This document shows positions 33,522 through 45,693 of a stretch of 64,000 bases of DNA, piece by piece. Positions within the stretch are counted from its first letter, which is position 1. Each line of letters starts with the position of its first letter. Position numbers and translations under genes: made by a program. Origin of the DNA: Isoetes taiwanensis (taxonomy: Eukaryota; Streptophyta; Lycopodiopsida; Isoetales; Isoetaceae); assembly GCA_021234155.1 (NCBI GenBank), contig JAJEKV010000011.1:14175255-14239254 (forward strand), written 5' to 3'. The notes below the pieces were generated by a model, which searched no databases, had not been told where the DNA came from, and saw nothing but the letters and a program-made list of their open reading frames with translations.

Positions 33522-36464
33522 CTATGTCCACAGATGACCTTTCTTCATTTTTAAAATATCATACGCTTCTTTATACATATGTGCATCAGAAAGAATGTTT
33601 GACAAGAGAACATATGCACCACCACAGGCAGGATCCAGAAAAACAATATGGTAAAAGTAGCGCCTTCCTAATTCGATGTCCCCATGCAGTCTGCAAGCAG
33701 TAAGCAATGACATCCATCCTTCAATATTTTCTTGGTTAGCAGTCCAGAGTAAATCTTCAGCCTCTATGATAGAACCTGCACGACCCAGAAGATCAACTAT
33801 GCAAGCATAGTGTGAAGTATTTGGTACGATACCATGGCATTTTCTCATAGATCTAAAATACCAACGGCCTTCATCCAAGAGGCCAGCACGACTGCATGCA
33901 ATGAGGACACTAGTGAATGATACCTCGTCTGGCGCTATACCATCCTGGAGCATGCGTTCAAAGAACACAAGGGCAAGAAAGCCTTCACCATGGTGCGCAT
34001 ACCCTGTAATCATTGCATTCCAGGACACTATATTGCGATAAGGCAATATGCCAAACACTTTACACGCCTCCTCCAGGCTCCCACTCTTGGCATACATATC
34101 AACCACTGTGTTCCAGACGACAATATCTAGCGTAAGTCCAGTTTTGACAAGATGTTCGTGAAACAGCCTACCCTGATCAATTGCTCCAATGCAAGCATTC
34201 ATAACAATTGAATACGTGACATTATCTGGCTTCACACCTTCTTGCTGCATCTTTTCTAAGTGTTTTAAAGCAAGAAGGCCTTCACCATGCTGGGCATATC
34301 CTGCCATCATTGCATTCCATGAAACTACATCTCGAGTTGGCAATTTGCTAAATACCTGACTTGCCTCCTTATAACACCTGCATTTGGCATACATATCAAT
34401 CAAACTGTTTGCAAGAGAAATATCTGATTGGAGACCGAGCTTAATTATTTGCTCATGGACGATCCTACCTTGATTTTCTAAACCCATGGTTGCACATACT
34501 TTTAAAATGCTAAAAAATGTTACATTGATTGGGATTATGCCATTCAGCTGCATCTTTTCGAATAATTCTAACACTAAAAGATTGCCTTCAAAGTGGATGC
34601 ATCCTGCCATCATTGCACTCCATGTCACTACATCTTTGTCAGGCAATGTCTCAAAGACATTATAAGCCTCCTCTAGCCTTCCACATGTGGCATACATATT
34701 AATCAATGCGCTTCCCATTAGCGAACTTAATTTCATACCATTTCTAAGCATCTGATCGTGAACGACTCTGCCTTTGGTTGTGTTTTTCATGTCCGCACAT
34801 ACTTTTAGAAGCACCACATATATCACTTGATCAGCCTCTATGCCCCTATCTTGCATAATTTCAAAATACTCCAGAGCCAAATGACAATCTCCACTATGGG
34901 CATATGCTGCAATTATTGCACCCCAAGATACCACATCTTGATTTGGAAACTCTTCAAAAACTTTGCTGGCTTCCTGTAATTCCCCACACTTTGCATACAT
35001 GTCAATAAGCGTACTTCCCAGCACAGCATCCATCTTAAGTCCACTATTAAGGATCTGATCATGGATGGCCCTTCCCCGTGTTTTAGCCCCTATTGCAGTG
35101 CATGCTTTTAAAACTGCTAAAAAGGTCACTTTATCAGGTGTTATGCCCTGTTCTTGCATCCTCTGAAAATATTCTAAAGCTTTAAGGCCATCATCATGCT
35201 GGGCATATGCTGCAATGATTGTAGCCCATGATATCACGTTCTTACATTGTAACTTATCGAAGACCATACATGCCTCTACTAAGCTCCCATACTTTGCGTA
35301 AAAATCAACCAGGGCACTTCCAACCACAACATCCGATTGGAAACCCCTTTCAATAATTTGATCATGGAGAATCCTACCTTTCTCTAGCATGTTCACATCT
35401 GCACATGATTTCAAGGCAACACAAAAGGTTGCCCGATCTGGTTGTATATCACGCTGCTGCATCATTTCAAAACATTCCAGAGCCAGATAACTAATTCCAG
35501 AATAAGCGTAACCTGCTATTATTGCATTCCATGATACCACATTTTGATTCGGTAACCCATGCAAAACTTGGCTTGCTTCGTCCAGACTCTTGCACTTGCT
35601 GTACAGATCAACCAGGGCACATCCTATGACAACCTCATGCTCAAATCCACATCCTATGATTTTTTCATGGATGATCCTACCATGATGTATTGCCCCTATG
35701 TGAGCACATGCTTTCAATATCATTGAGAATGTAATTTGATCTGGACTTATGCATTGTTGCTGCATCTTCTCAAAACAGGCTACTGCTAAAGATCCCTCAC
35801 CATACTGGACGTACGCAGAGATCATTGAATTCCAAGCAACAGCGTCCCTACTTTTTAGCTTCTGAAACATGTTGCCAGCTTCCTCTAGATCACCACATTT
35901 GGCATACATGTTAACTAGGCTGCTCCCTACAACAACACTACATTGCAATCCATTCTGAATGATCTGATTATGGATATATTTTCCATGTAAAAGATCCTTT
36001 GACAGTGTGCATGCGTTAAGGACAGCAACATAAACAAAATTATTAATCTCCATACCTGATTCTTGTATCTTATCATATAATGCAAGCGCCATATCCTCCT
36101 GCCCAAGTTTAGCATTTGTCAATATGATTGCAGCCCAACTATGAGTACTTGGGATTGCAACATTGTTATATATCTGATTGGCTTCTAAAGTGCTTGCATT
36201 ATGGTGGAACAAACGAATAAGATGATCGCCCAAAACAGCCAAGGAATCAATACCACTTTGGATCATAAGAGACTGCAAACGCCTGGTACAATCCAAATCC
36301 TTTCTTTCTTGGCAAGCTTGCAGAAGGTAGTAAGCATCATTTCTGGTGATACTTATGCCCTGCTGCTTCATAATTTCTGCAGTTTGAAGAGCCTCCAGAA
36401 GGTGTCTCTGGCCGGAGAATTTGGTTAAACCCTTGCATGCTCCTGCTGTGGCAGGCCATAACAT
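33522..36464 (-). CDS. PLS-type pentatricopeptide repeat protein, E-domain truncated
   Basis: A single-exon, 980-residue ORF. At least eight ~100-residue P-L-S modules are visible, each with a W-x-x-[IM]-x-A/G-Y block (SWAAII, AWNSMI, SWNAII, SWATII, SWGAII, TWSAMM, SWNAMM, SWNAMI), followed by L[IV]DMYAKCG-like and GRxIHxQII-like helices. It ends with an E-like segment (LTACRLHGDIELGRRYF, YVLLSNILSDAHMY) and stops at KMKKGHLWT, before any E+ or DYW deaminase. Such proteins bind organellar RNA; PLS members usually specify C-to-U editing sites, with the deaminase supplied in trans when DYW is missing. The first ~30 residues lack acidic residues until position 26 and could be a transit peptide. 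The start ATG 36464 is the first in frame. No damage is seen, so it is probably expressed. Confidence 0.95.
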   Translation of the reverse strand: MLWPATAGACKGLTKFSGQRHLLEALQTAEIMKQQGISITRNDAYYLLQACQERKDLDCTRRLQSLMIQSGIDSLAVLGDHLIRLFHHNASTLEANQIYNNVAIPSTHSWAAIILTNAKLGQEDMALALYDKIQESGMEINNFVYVAVLNACTLSKDLLHGKYIHNQIIQNGLQCSVVVGSSLVNMYAKCGDLEEAGNMFQKLKSRDAVAWNSMISAYVQYGEGSLAVACFEKMQQQCISPDQITFSMILKACAHIGAIHHGRIIHEKIIGCGFEHEVVIGCALVDLYSKCKSLDEASQVLHGLPNQNVVSWNAIIAGYAYSGISYLALECFEMMQQRDIQPDRATFCVALKSCADVNMLEKGRILHDQIIERGFQSDVVVGSALVDFYAKYGSLVEACMVFDKLQCKNVISWATIIAAYAQHDDGLKALEYFQRMQEQGITPDKVTFLAVLKACTAIGAKTRGRAIHDQILNSGLKMDAVLGSTLIDMYAKCGELQEASKVFEEFPNQDVVSWGAIIAAYAHSGDCHLALEYFEIMQDRGIEADQVIYVVLLKVCADMKNTTKGRVVHDQMLRNGMKLSSLMGSALINMYATCGRLEEAYNVFETLPDKDVVTWSAMMAGCIHFEGNLLVLELFEKMQLNGIIPINVTFFSILKVCATMGLENQGRIVHEQIIKLGLQSDISLANSLIDMYAKCRCYKEASQVFSKLPTRDVVSWNAMMAGYAQHGEGLLALKHLEKMQQEGVKPDNVTYSIVMNACIGAIDQGRLFHEHLVKTGLTLDIVVWNTVVDMYAKSGSLEEACKVFGILPYRNIVSWNAMITGYAHHGEGFLALVFFERMLQDGIAPDEVSFTSVLIACSRAGLLDEGRWYFRSMRKCHGIVPNTSHYACIVDLLGRAGSIIEAEDLLWTANQENIEGWMSLLTACRLHGDIELGRRYFYHIVFLDPACGGAYVLLSNILSDAHMYKEAYDILKMKKGHLWT

Positions 36465-36884
36465 AGGGCCAAGAGAATAGAACTGGCTTTCGATTGTACT
36501 CGATACTACGAAGTATAATTTTCTTATTGCCCAGATCCATCACCTGTTGTTCGGGGGACTACATAAGGTATGTTTTCCACCTGGCACTCATTGATTGGCA
36601 TAAACCAACTCAAAACATTGAATAAGAAAAAACTCGATCAAAGCACTACCTTACCTACTTTGCATAGGAATCTGATTGTTTTGGAAATATTTTTTATTAA
36701 AGATGATCCAAACTTATAAAAGTTTGCACTGGCTACTTTTGCTCTAGCCACATTACATGTTCTTGCAGAAATATAGAAATATATTGGAAGATCTTATGTG
36801 TTGTTGTGGAAATATAAAGAGATTTAATGAAGTCAATCGGTCTCAAACATAAAGAAATGGTCGTGCCAAATTTTGCTCTTTAGT

Positions 36885-37064
36885 CGTAAAGTTCGGGGGG
36901 AGGATATTTCGCCATATTTCAGGCCTAGATTAAAACAGATAATCGCTTCCTCTCCTCGGATGTTCGCTTCATCTCTTCCGATGCTGGCTGATAACGGAGT
37001 AATCAAACTTTTGTGGCTACGATGGCGCCACGTGGCAAGAAATATCCTCCCCCCGAACTTTACG
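36885..37064. mobile_element. 180-bp MITE with 25-bp perfect terminal inverted repeats
   Basis: The left end CGTAAAGTTCGGGGGGAGGA is repeated, continuing through TATTT, as an exact reverse complement at the right end (37040-37064). The interior has no coding capacity. The sequences flanking the repeats are ctttagt and tgagga; no clear target duplication was found. Confidence 0.75.
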
Positions 37065-37066
37065 TG

Positions 37067-37133
37067 AGGAAATGTTCGCCCGCAGGCCCTTACGCGGGGT
37101 GCGGATAAGGGCCTACGGGCGAACATTACCTCT
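37067..37133. repeat. Strong hairpin next to the MITE
   Basis: aatgttcgcccg-c-aggccctta pairs with taagggcct-a-cgggcgaacatt around a 13-nt loop (cgcggggtgcgga). The stem is about 25 bp with two mismatches. It may be a second fold-back element or part of a compound MITE with 36885-37064. Confidence 0.7.
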
Positions 37134-37206
37134 ACCAAAAAGTGCCACCTCTATTTTTATGGCCCAAATGACATTTGAGTCATTAGAAACTTCTCTTCAT
37201 TTCAAA

Positions 37207-37345
37207 GAATAGAATAGAATAGAATAGTTTTTTTAACATCCACGGAGACCAATAGGTCATGGGACCCATACAAAACAAGAGTTTAGATGGAAATCAATAT
37301 TGCACACCTCATTCATTGAATGTTTATTAATTAGATGAAATTGTG
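37207..37345 (-). repeat. Retroposon-like repeat with microsatellite tail (copy 1)
   Basis: Minus-strand order: body, then ggtctccgtggatgttaaaa, then a (TATTC)n run at 37207-37226. Copies with other tails are at 8789-8905 and 38660-38930. The conserved 3' end with variable microsatellite tails suggests a SINE or LINE 3' end. Confidence 0.5.
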
Positions 37346-38659
37346 TTAACTAGGATCACAGAAATAACTACCAAGCCATGAATCAAAATCTTAAAAAATA
37401 ATAAGCAACAACTCTAAATGGTGGATTGAGAAAGGTAGATTTCTATAAAACACAGTCTTGCCATTGATAACACATGATGCAACAACAAGTGCAATAATAA
37501 AATAAATAAGAGTAGAAAATAGACATCTGGAAAGTGCAGGTTAAAACAGAAAGAAATTCTAAAGAATTGAAGATCCAGAGAATTAGGAGAACTAAATATC
37601 GTACCATTCCTAAGACAAGAAAGACATTTGAATAAGGGAATTTGTTCCCCTCAAGACATGATATTTCGAAATTAGAAAATATTAGACTAAGATATCAATT
37701 CTTTGAAGCAATGGAGTGGGATTCAATTTAGAAGAGGACCTAGGATAGAAAAATGTGGCAGACAAGAGGCCAACGGGCAATGAAACCCTACAGTGAAGAT
37801 GCATCTGCGCAATTAAAACATTCTGCTGGAAAATGGGGCAACATAACAGATTGACTGCGACTTGAATGCTCTTCATATACATGAAAAATCTGGCTTGCTC
37901 TGTAGGAACTAGATATAAACTATAAGCAGTAAGCAACAACCATATGTCCTCTGATAAGATTGCAGAAGACTCTGTTAATTAATGGATACCTTCCCTGTTA
38001 ATGGCAGTCTGAAGGATTGTTACTAGCAACCAAAAGCAAATGTTATGTGAAAAATCCCCTAGTATCAAAAGTATGGATGAGCTACCACATCCTGACTATA
38101 AGATCTCCCCCGCTCTTATAACCAACTTCTAATTTCTCTAATTTTTGTGTCCATAGATGTAATCAAACAGCTAAAACATCATCCACCTGCTAAAAAAACC
38201 CAGCTGGCAGCAACGTGGATAGCCTTAGAATGCTCGAAACCCTACTCAACAACTAAATCTTTTACTGGCCTTAAAGAAGCATTAACGATAAACAAACAAC
38301 CACCCACCCCAATGGTTATCTACTAAGAGGTTATCATTTGGCTGTTATCATGATGTAGAACATGGCAAAATGTGATATGTGATGTGAATTGTAGAACTTC
38401 TTAACCCTAATGCTGCAATTCAGTTGAAAAAAGAATGCATGGCTACAACCTAGCTGCATGACTCCACAAAAATATGCGTTTTTTGTAGCGCAAAATCACG
38501 AATATGAAATCATGGTATCATAACTGGCATGTTTGCTTAAACATAAATGAGAATTTTAATGCATTCACATTAAATACTTACTATGTTTCATCTATGTGTC
38601 TAAATTTTCTCATAAACAACATTCTTTGTGATTGTTATGCATGGCGTTACGAAATAAAT

Positions 38660-38935
38660 AAGAAAGAAAGAAAGAATGATTTTTATCATCGATGGAGACC
38701 AATCGACCTATGGGACCTAATAGGAGCGTAACAAACTTAAAATACAACTAGTATATGTGTGTTCGACATTGCACACATAAGTCCGGGCTTTGTATACGAT
38801 GTTGGGTGTCCTAACATTATTAACCAAATAGCATTATCATGTGATCTTGCCAAATGAACTTCAAAAGATATTGGGAGTTCAACCATTTTTAGTCATAGCA
38901 ATGATCTTGCCAAACGAATTTCGAAACATACTGGG
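38660..38935 (-). repeat. Retroposon-like repeat (copy 2), target of C3
   Basis: It shares ggtctccatcgatgataaaa followed by a CTTT-type run on the minus strand with copies at 37207 and 8789. Its body continues to 38935, where retrotransposon C3 is inserted, and resumes at 60378 (agttcaaccattattatcatag), resembling the earlier unit agttcaaccatttttagtca at 38875. Confidence 0.5.
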
Positions 38936-39478
38936 TGTGACGTTCCAGGGAAATATATGCTATAAATACGTATATTTTCGGGTCTGTCACTATACAAGTC
39001 TACGTTGTAGCCTTGTATACCTTAGGAAGTGGCATGGGTGTATATCTAAGTTATGTATATAACTTAAATAACCTTAGGATAAGATCTATATTCCACATGG
39101 CCTTACCCTATTGGGCAACCGCCACATGGCCATATCCCATTAGAGCCACGTGTCATCCCATGTGGACCCTAAACTATATTAACCTAAACCCTAACCCTAG
39201 GCCCCTTTTCCTGGCCCTATCACCCTGGGAATCTTCTTTGCACTCGAAACCCCGTTTCGAGCGTCGTTTGCTGTGGCATAGCTTAATGCAGCAGCCCCCA
39301 GAGTGTGTGCAAGATCGTGGAGTGAGCGCGGCTTTGACCACTTCAAGGACCATGGAGACGCCAGGAATGGGAGGGAGCACTTCGAGAGCATGTATTTGGA
39401 GTAGTGTTCATAGTAATTCATTTGGAAGTTAGCACTCCAGATGAATCAATATTTCGTATCTAGAGTAGAGCCATCCTA
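38936..39478 (+). repeat. 5' LTR of C3, first part
   Basis: It starts TGTGACGTTCCAGGG, equivalent to the C2 LTR start (22571, minus strand). It ends at the CCTA target duplication of the DNA transposon. The last 175 bp match the 3' LTR at 59102-59278. Confidence 0.85.
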
Positions 39479-39764
39479 GGGTGGATTCATGATATGGTGT
39501 CTCAATTCTGCTCATTTTTGCACCACAAAAATAGTCCAAAACATAGTTCAAGATTGTGGTTTGTACACACAAAAATTCAAATCATTTAGCATTTATGATA
39601 GTGCAAAAATAAAATTCCCTCTTTTTGGCATGATATCTTTCTCGAGAATAGGACCTTTTGAATTTGACACACAAGCCAAATGCCATGGAGACCAAAATGA
39701 CGTGGACTGCCAAAAAATAACCAAAAACACCAAAAAGACCTAAATAGAGACCGGCGAAGAATAG

Positions 39765-40090
39765 CCAGATCTTGTGGATCGTAGCTTGTGGATCATAGCC
39801 AAACAGATCTTGTGGATCATAGCCACCAAATGGAGATTGGCGGATCATAGCTTGCCGAATCATGGGAAAAGCTTTTGGGAAAAGCTTTTGCTATATGCAG
39901 TGCCGATTTTGTTTCCATTGATTTTTGACCTTGTGAAAAGACCTAAACAGAGATTGCGGAAGCATAGCCAGATCTTGTGGATCATAGCTTGTGGATCATA
40001 GCACAAAGATTGTCGGATCATAGCTTGCGGCAAAGCTTTTGTTGTATGTAGTGCCGATTTTGTTTCGATTGATTTTTGACCTTGTGGAGT
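39765..40090 (+). repeat. Subterminal repeats of the DNA transposon
   Basis: cttgtggatcatagc or close variants occur at least five times (39771-39830, 39975-40025). A ~55-bp block (gcttttgYtRtatgYagtgc then cgattttgttt) is duplicated at 39888-39941 and 40034-40088. Clustered subterminal repeats are typical transposase-binding regions. No matching cluster was seen at the other end. Confidence 0.65.
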
Positions 40091-40126
40091 TGGTTCAATC
40101 CTCTCTTAAATTTCATGGTTGTAGAA

Positions 40127-42115
40127 ATGGAAAAAATTGTCTTGAATGATAGTGGATTATCATACATGGATTTGTTAAAGCATGAGGAAAAGTTTGTGGA
40201 TCCATTAGAGATGCGCAAGTATTGGGGACCAAAGGTGGAGAATAAACAATCCTATAGATTGAGGGCTCTGAAAAAAGAAAAGAAAGAGGCTTTTCTGAGC
40301 ATTTATAGGGCAATCTATGAGGAAAGGAGTCATGTTCAAAATGGGCAGGTTAGTCAAGTTATGGCTGTAGCATGGTTTTTGCATGATGTTAAAGGTAAGG
40401 ATATAGATTGGTTGAGTTTTTATAAGCATGCTTCAGAAAAGAGGTCTTCAATGCTAGAAGAAGATAATATACCCATCGAAGAAGATAGTGGGACTAGAAA
40501 AACACTAAAACCTATACAAGATTCAGGCATCACTGAACCACGATTGGCTTCATCATATTCTAAAACTGTGGAGTCCAAGAGACAGAAATATGGTAATATA
40601 AATTGTAGTTTTTATTTTGTTTAATTTGCATTTTGTCTGTAAATGAGCTTACGCAACATAATGTGGGTGGTTTCAACAAAGTTGGAGATGCAAAAAGGAG
40701 ATTTTACCTTTGGACATTCTGATAGTAAGTACTTTTGATAAACATTGTTCTCTTTTAATTTTTGGATTAGAATGTGGATTATATGATTTCTTAAAGGATT
40801 ATAGAGTCTTGATAATCATTGGTTTATTCATAGCCTAACCTTTGTAGTTATTGTGGTCATAGTTTTTGTGATAGTTTTTGTGGTTTTAGTCAGCAGATCT
40901 TAAATTGTAGTTCTTTAGTAGAATTGTGGTTTGGAGTTGTGAATTTATATTGTTTGTGGTATATAATTATGATTTAGATTTTGTGAATTTAGATTGTAGT
41001 TTATATATTTGGATTTGTTGTTTGTGGTTTATGATTTGTGGGTTGGGGTTAATGGATTTGGTTTATGACTTGGTTTGTGGATTGAATTTTATATTGTGTT
41101 CTGTAGTTTGTGGTTTGTGGTTGCATGTTTTGGTTTGTGGATTGGGGGAATTTTATATTGTATTGGTTTGTGGTTTTGCATTTATGACGGTTAAATTGTG
41201 GTTAAGGATTTATATTTTGTGCTTTGTGGATTATATTTTATAGATTGGACCTGACTTATAGTGAGTGGAATATAGATTGTGGATTGAGCCTTTAATAAAG
41301 TTTCTTTAGATTGTGGAATATACTTTGTATCCCTGTAACCAATTTACTGAATTGTTTCATTACAGATTCCTTACGGATGATGGCAAAATGGAAGGAGTCC
41401 ACTAAATTGAAGGTGAAAGAGGTTGATTGCAGGCTACAACAGTCATATAACAAATGGAAAGAGTTGAAGAAAACCTTCAAATCATTGAGGGAGAAAAAGG
41501 AGCATTATATGCAAGAAATTGTAGACATCAAATGCTTGATGCAAGGAATGACAAAGGAAGCAGCTGCAGGTGTGCAACCGATGGTAGATATGAAGGAAGC
41601 CGAGGTAGTTAAAGTTGTGGCATCATTGGTTGTTGTAGAGGAAGATCTTGATGCTATTGAGAAGAGGAGGCAAGAGGACAATGACGAGATTGCAAAACTC
41701 AGACCTTGTCTTGAAAGGCTTATTGAAGGCTGCAATGTCCTTGAGAACGGGATTAAACTAGATCCTTATCTACCCGAGTCTATAGAAGCAAATTTCCTAT
41801 CAGACTCACCTGAACGTGTATGTCCCTATTGTAGAAGATTCTTGGAATTGATGGGAAGCCACTGCCCTTTGTTACTACAGAGTGTAACCATCTTTACCAT
41901 ATTCAATGTTTGGCCTCATTATTAAGGTATGAGCAATAGTAAATTTTGATCTTAACAATAGTTATATTTTGATCATTAAGCTCTTTAAATTGATATGTAT
42001 AATTTCTTGTTTTCAGTTATAGGGATAAGTGTTGTAGCCCAGATTGTGACCAAATCATATCTGCCACTTGGATTGCTGCATTTGGCGTGAAGAAAGTTGT
42101 ATACTCATATGATAT
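40127..42115 (+). pseudogene. Coiled-coil/RING-like gene in the DNA transposon
   Basis: The first exon (ATG 40127, MEKIVLNDSGLSYMDLL...) ends at a GT near 40594. After a TTTGTGG-rich intron, an exon from about 41367 encodes a long charged coiled coil (KWKESTKLKVKEVDCRLQQ ... DLDAIEKRRQEDNDEIAKL). It ends with CPYC (41821-41832). After a one-base shift a C-x-H-x2-H-x2-C block follows (ECNHLYHIQC, 41880-41910) and, beyond an intron, KCCSPDC. The spacing resembles a RING finger, suggesting a ubiquitin or SUMO ligase. It is followed closely by the Ulp1 exons and may belong to the same transcript. The frameshift inside the RING makes this copy defective. Confidence 0.45.
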
Positions 42116-42416
42116 ATATATAAGTGGTTAAGCAATCAACTTCTTAACATCATTTAATCTTGATGGTTTTGTTGGTTGTCCTTTTAGATGTCCATATGAA
42201 TCCCACATATGCAAGCACAAGTAGAGATAAGGGATATCTATTCTCACAGATAGAAGAGCAAAAGATCCAAGTGGAGAATGCAACACAACCTGAAATTGAG
42301 AAAGAGGAGCACACTGGACAATCAGAAAGTGGGAAACAAGGTAATGTAAAAGTTAATAGTTTGTATTAGAATAACTTATGTTATTTTTCATTCTTCTTGT
42401 ATCTTCCTGCATGCAG

Positions 42417-44442
42417 GCTTCAAATTGCAGTCAAATCTAAATGAAGAGTCAAGTGCAGCATATGCTGATGCTTCCAAATTTACGTCAAGTGCAGTAGATG
42501 CCTCCAAAAGCTACAATGAACCTTCTCTATTTGGAGCTCCTAGCCCTTCTAGCTTTACCAAGCAGGAAGTTTCCATCGCATCTGAAAACCCACTTTCTAG
42601 CTTCAACAAGGAGGATAAGCTCAATAAACCCTCTAGCTCTACCAAGCAAGCGGAGTCCACCGCATCTGAAAAACCGCTTTCTAGCTTCGGCATGAGGAAA
42701 AGTTCGTTGCATTAAAAAAACCACTTTTTGTAGTAGAAGTCAAAGATTTCATATCTGGTTGGTTTAAGATACTAATTTTATTATTCCTTTAATAGTTCTA
42801 ATATTATTCATACTGAAGCTATAGTTTCTTTATGTATAGATACAAGTAGCAAATTGGAAATCGAAACCAAAAATGTCGAAGAGATATCTACTAGAAAAAG
42901 CAAAGGTATTCTTCCTTCACTTTTGTTCCATTACAGTTAGTAAATTAGTGTATTAATTCTCTAAATATGTAGCAACTCTCTTGGCTCAAGAAATACAATT
43001 TGATGATGACAATGTAATGTCAAATAGCATTTTAGCTCAACCACCATCCACAAAACAACCAAGTAAGATACTTGTATTGATTGAGTTAAAAGTTTTCATT
43101 TTTTTCCTAGAAGTGTACAATCACAAACCTCTTGCAGGATCATATAAAGTGGTCAATACACTCTTGGTTGATGACCATCTGTACAAAGGTTACAAAAATG
43201 CCCGACACACTATAGTCACTCCTATCACCTTCAATCCCGAGCAAGGTGATCGAGACTATTTTACCAAAGTTTTGAAGCCATGGTTGTTGGGCCTTTCTTC
43301 TGCTGATAGTATTGCTACATATGTACAACATCATCCAATAGAAAATTGGTTGGATGATATCGCTGAAAAATTTATTGTGGCTATGAAGAAGAAGAACAAG
43401 ATTTGATTATTACTAGAATCTATAAACTATTTTAGATCTAATTTGTTACAAAACATTGTGTAAGATATCTGAAATCTACTTTGAAATCTAAATGTGTTAA
43501 AACTACATTTCCCTTTGTGAATTTTGCATTTGTTTCCTTGGATTGTATTATTTACCTTAATAACAGACTGAGGAAGAGGAGCAGATCCCTAGTAGAATTG
43601 CTGGACAACTTTCTACCCATGGTGTATTGCGCCGAGTCCAATCCAATCACTATAACGAGCACAGAAGTAGACATTCTGGACAATGAGACACGGTGGCTTA
43701 ATAATACGATCATTGATCTGTTCATAAGGTAAATTGTTGCATACCCATGATTGTACTTTCTATTGTGACCTTTTTATAGCATGGTGTGTTTTGCTTAGAA
43801 ATGAGTGGCTACATTTGAATGAGGAACGAAGAAAATAAGTATACATATGTCATGCACTAACATATGGATATATAAAAATGAAAAAAAAACTTGTTATATC
43901 CAAATTGTTGCTGGAATTCGATATGGACCATTGTGCATATTTGATTATTCCTATGTGCCATACGAATCATTGGACTGCAGCTGTGATATTGGGTCTTTTA
44001 GCCCCTAGCAATTACACTTATCTAGTTATATTGCACTTTGATAGCCTTGGCTGTCAAAGGTATGATTGGACACCTATAAGCAGGCAAGTGGTCAATTTGT
44101 GAATTCAAATGTAAACTTATTTTGATTATGTAGGAATTGACTTTCCTCTCTTATAACAGGCTAATAGAAGCTTTGGCCAAGCTTTCCCCACGAGCAGCCC
44201 AATTCAAAGAGAATTTGCGGTGGTGCCATCTTAGCCCTCATCCTCTCCAATCAGATGGTTATTCATGTGGATTGTATATTTGTATGTTTGCTAAAATCAT
44301 CATGGAGGAAGATGCTGCCATACAGAATTGGTTACAGTATTCAAACCGATGTTTTACACCACAGGTTGTGTCTAGTATAAGGGATTACTTGATTATTTGT
44401 ATATGTAATCAAGTTTTTAGAGATCATGGACATAACTTGTAA
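42417..44442 (+). pseudogene. Ulp1-type (C48) cysteine protease gene in the DNA transposon
   Basis: Ser-rich repeats come first (SSFTKQE, SSFNKED, SSSTKQAEST, SSFGMRK; 42425-42715), then short exons. The protease domain begins ITITSTEVDILDNETRWLNN (43650-43732). The catalytic His is in HTNHWTAA (codon 43968), Asp in LHFDSLG (44040) and Cys in QSDGYSCGLY (44266), with stop at 44440-44442. Ulp1 proteases cleave SUMO or related proteins from targets. All three catalytic residues are present in correct order across two or three exons. GT/AG borders are plausible (after FIR at 43730; before 44137). Ulp1 genes are carried by several plant DNA transposon groups; finding one next to this transposase type is less usual. 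Whether it is intact cannot be decided by eye. Confidence 0.65.
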
Positions 44443-45618
44443 TAGCTATGAGATTACTTGCTTATTCAGCTTTTGAATACATTGTAAACACAAACTTGGA
44501 GTTGAATTGGCAGTTTGCGTTTATGTACTAACAAGCCACAAACAACAAAGAGAATTGGAGTTTAAGTTTTTGTATTGTAATAGACATGACTTGCTTATTC
44601 AGATTTGAATATATTGTAAACACAAAGTTAGAGTTGAATTGGAAGTTTGAGTTTATGTAGTAACAAGCCACAACGAGAATTGAAGTTTTAGTTTGTGGAG
44701 TTTGTGTTTGTGTAGTAACAAGTCACAAAAGAATTGGAGTTTGAGTTTGTGGAGTTTGAGTTTATGTAGTAACAAGCCACAAAGGGAAATGGAGTTTTGA
44801 GTTTGTGGCTGGAGTTCATTTTCTTAAGGACACTTTATTAAGGACCTCTCTAAGGACTTAGTCTAATGCTGCAAAGTCCCTCAACGACGATGGGGGAAGC
44901 GCCCCCACCTCACTCATCCTCACCGTTCGAGGGGAAGCGCCCCCACCTCACTCATCCTGCTCGAGGGGAAGCGCCCCACCTCACTCATCGACCTCAATCT
45001 CGAGAGAAAAGCGCCCCCATCTCACTACTACCTCACTCACTCACTTTCTTTTTTCTTTTTAGTTGTTGTTTGGGGTTTTGTTGTAGGGCATCCCCTACGC
45101 GCACCACAGGTCCATCCCCCTTGGATGTCTCCAAAGGTTCGTCAACAAGGCCCAATCACATGATACTTAATCACTTCTAGGTGCATCTTATATTACTTTT
45201 GCTTCTTTGGCATGTGGGATTTTGATAGGTTTAGGGTTTTTGTATTGGACTACTCTACCATGTAAGACATAGATCCAAAATTATTTTAACATTCATGAAT
45301 ACAAAATTCAAACTTAACATCCTTAGATTTGAACCTAACACCTATTCATTCAATATCTATCAAATGAATAAACCAACACACCTTTTAAACATATGTTAGT
45401 TATTGATGAAACATTAATAACATAAAGTCTAAACAATAACATTATCATACAAGCACAGAAAACATAAGTAGAAGAATACAAGATATATCAACTCATCATC
45501 ATCATCATCATTATCTATTAAAACATCAATACATGAAAATCATCATCATGACAACCCAGATGGCAAGTGGCTTTGATCTGTTCATCATCATCATCTGCTC
45601 ACAACAACAAGTGTTCAC

Positions 45619-45693
<75 letters not shown>

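Noticed and set aside
39181-39205. aaaccctaaccctagg as interstitial telomere repeat
   Set aside because: Only two degenerate units within the C LTR; the same region in the C2 LTR reads differently.
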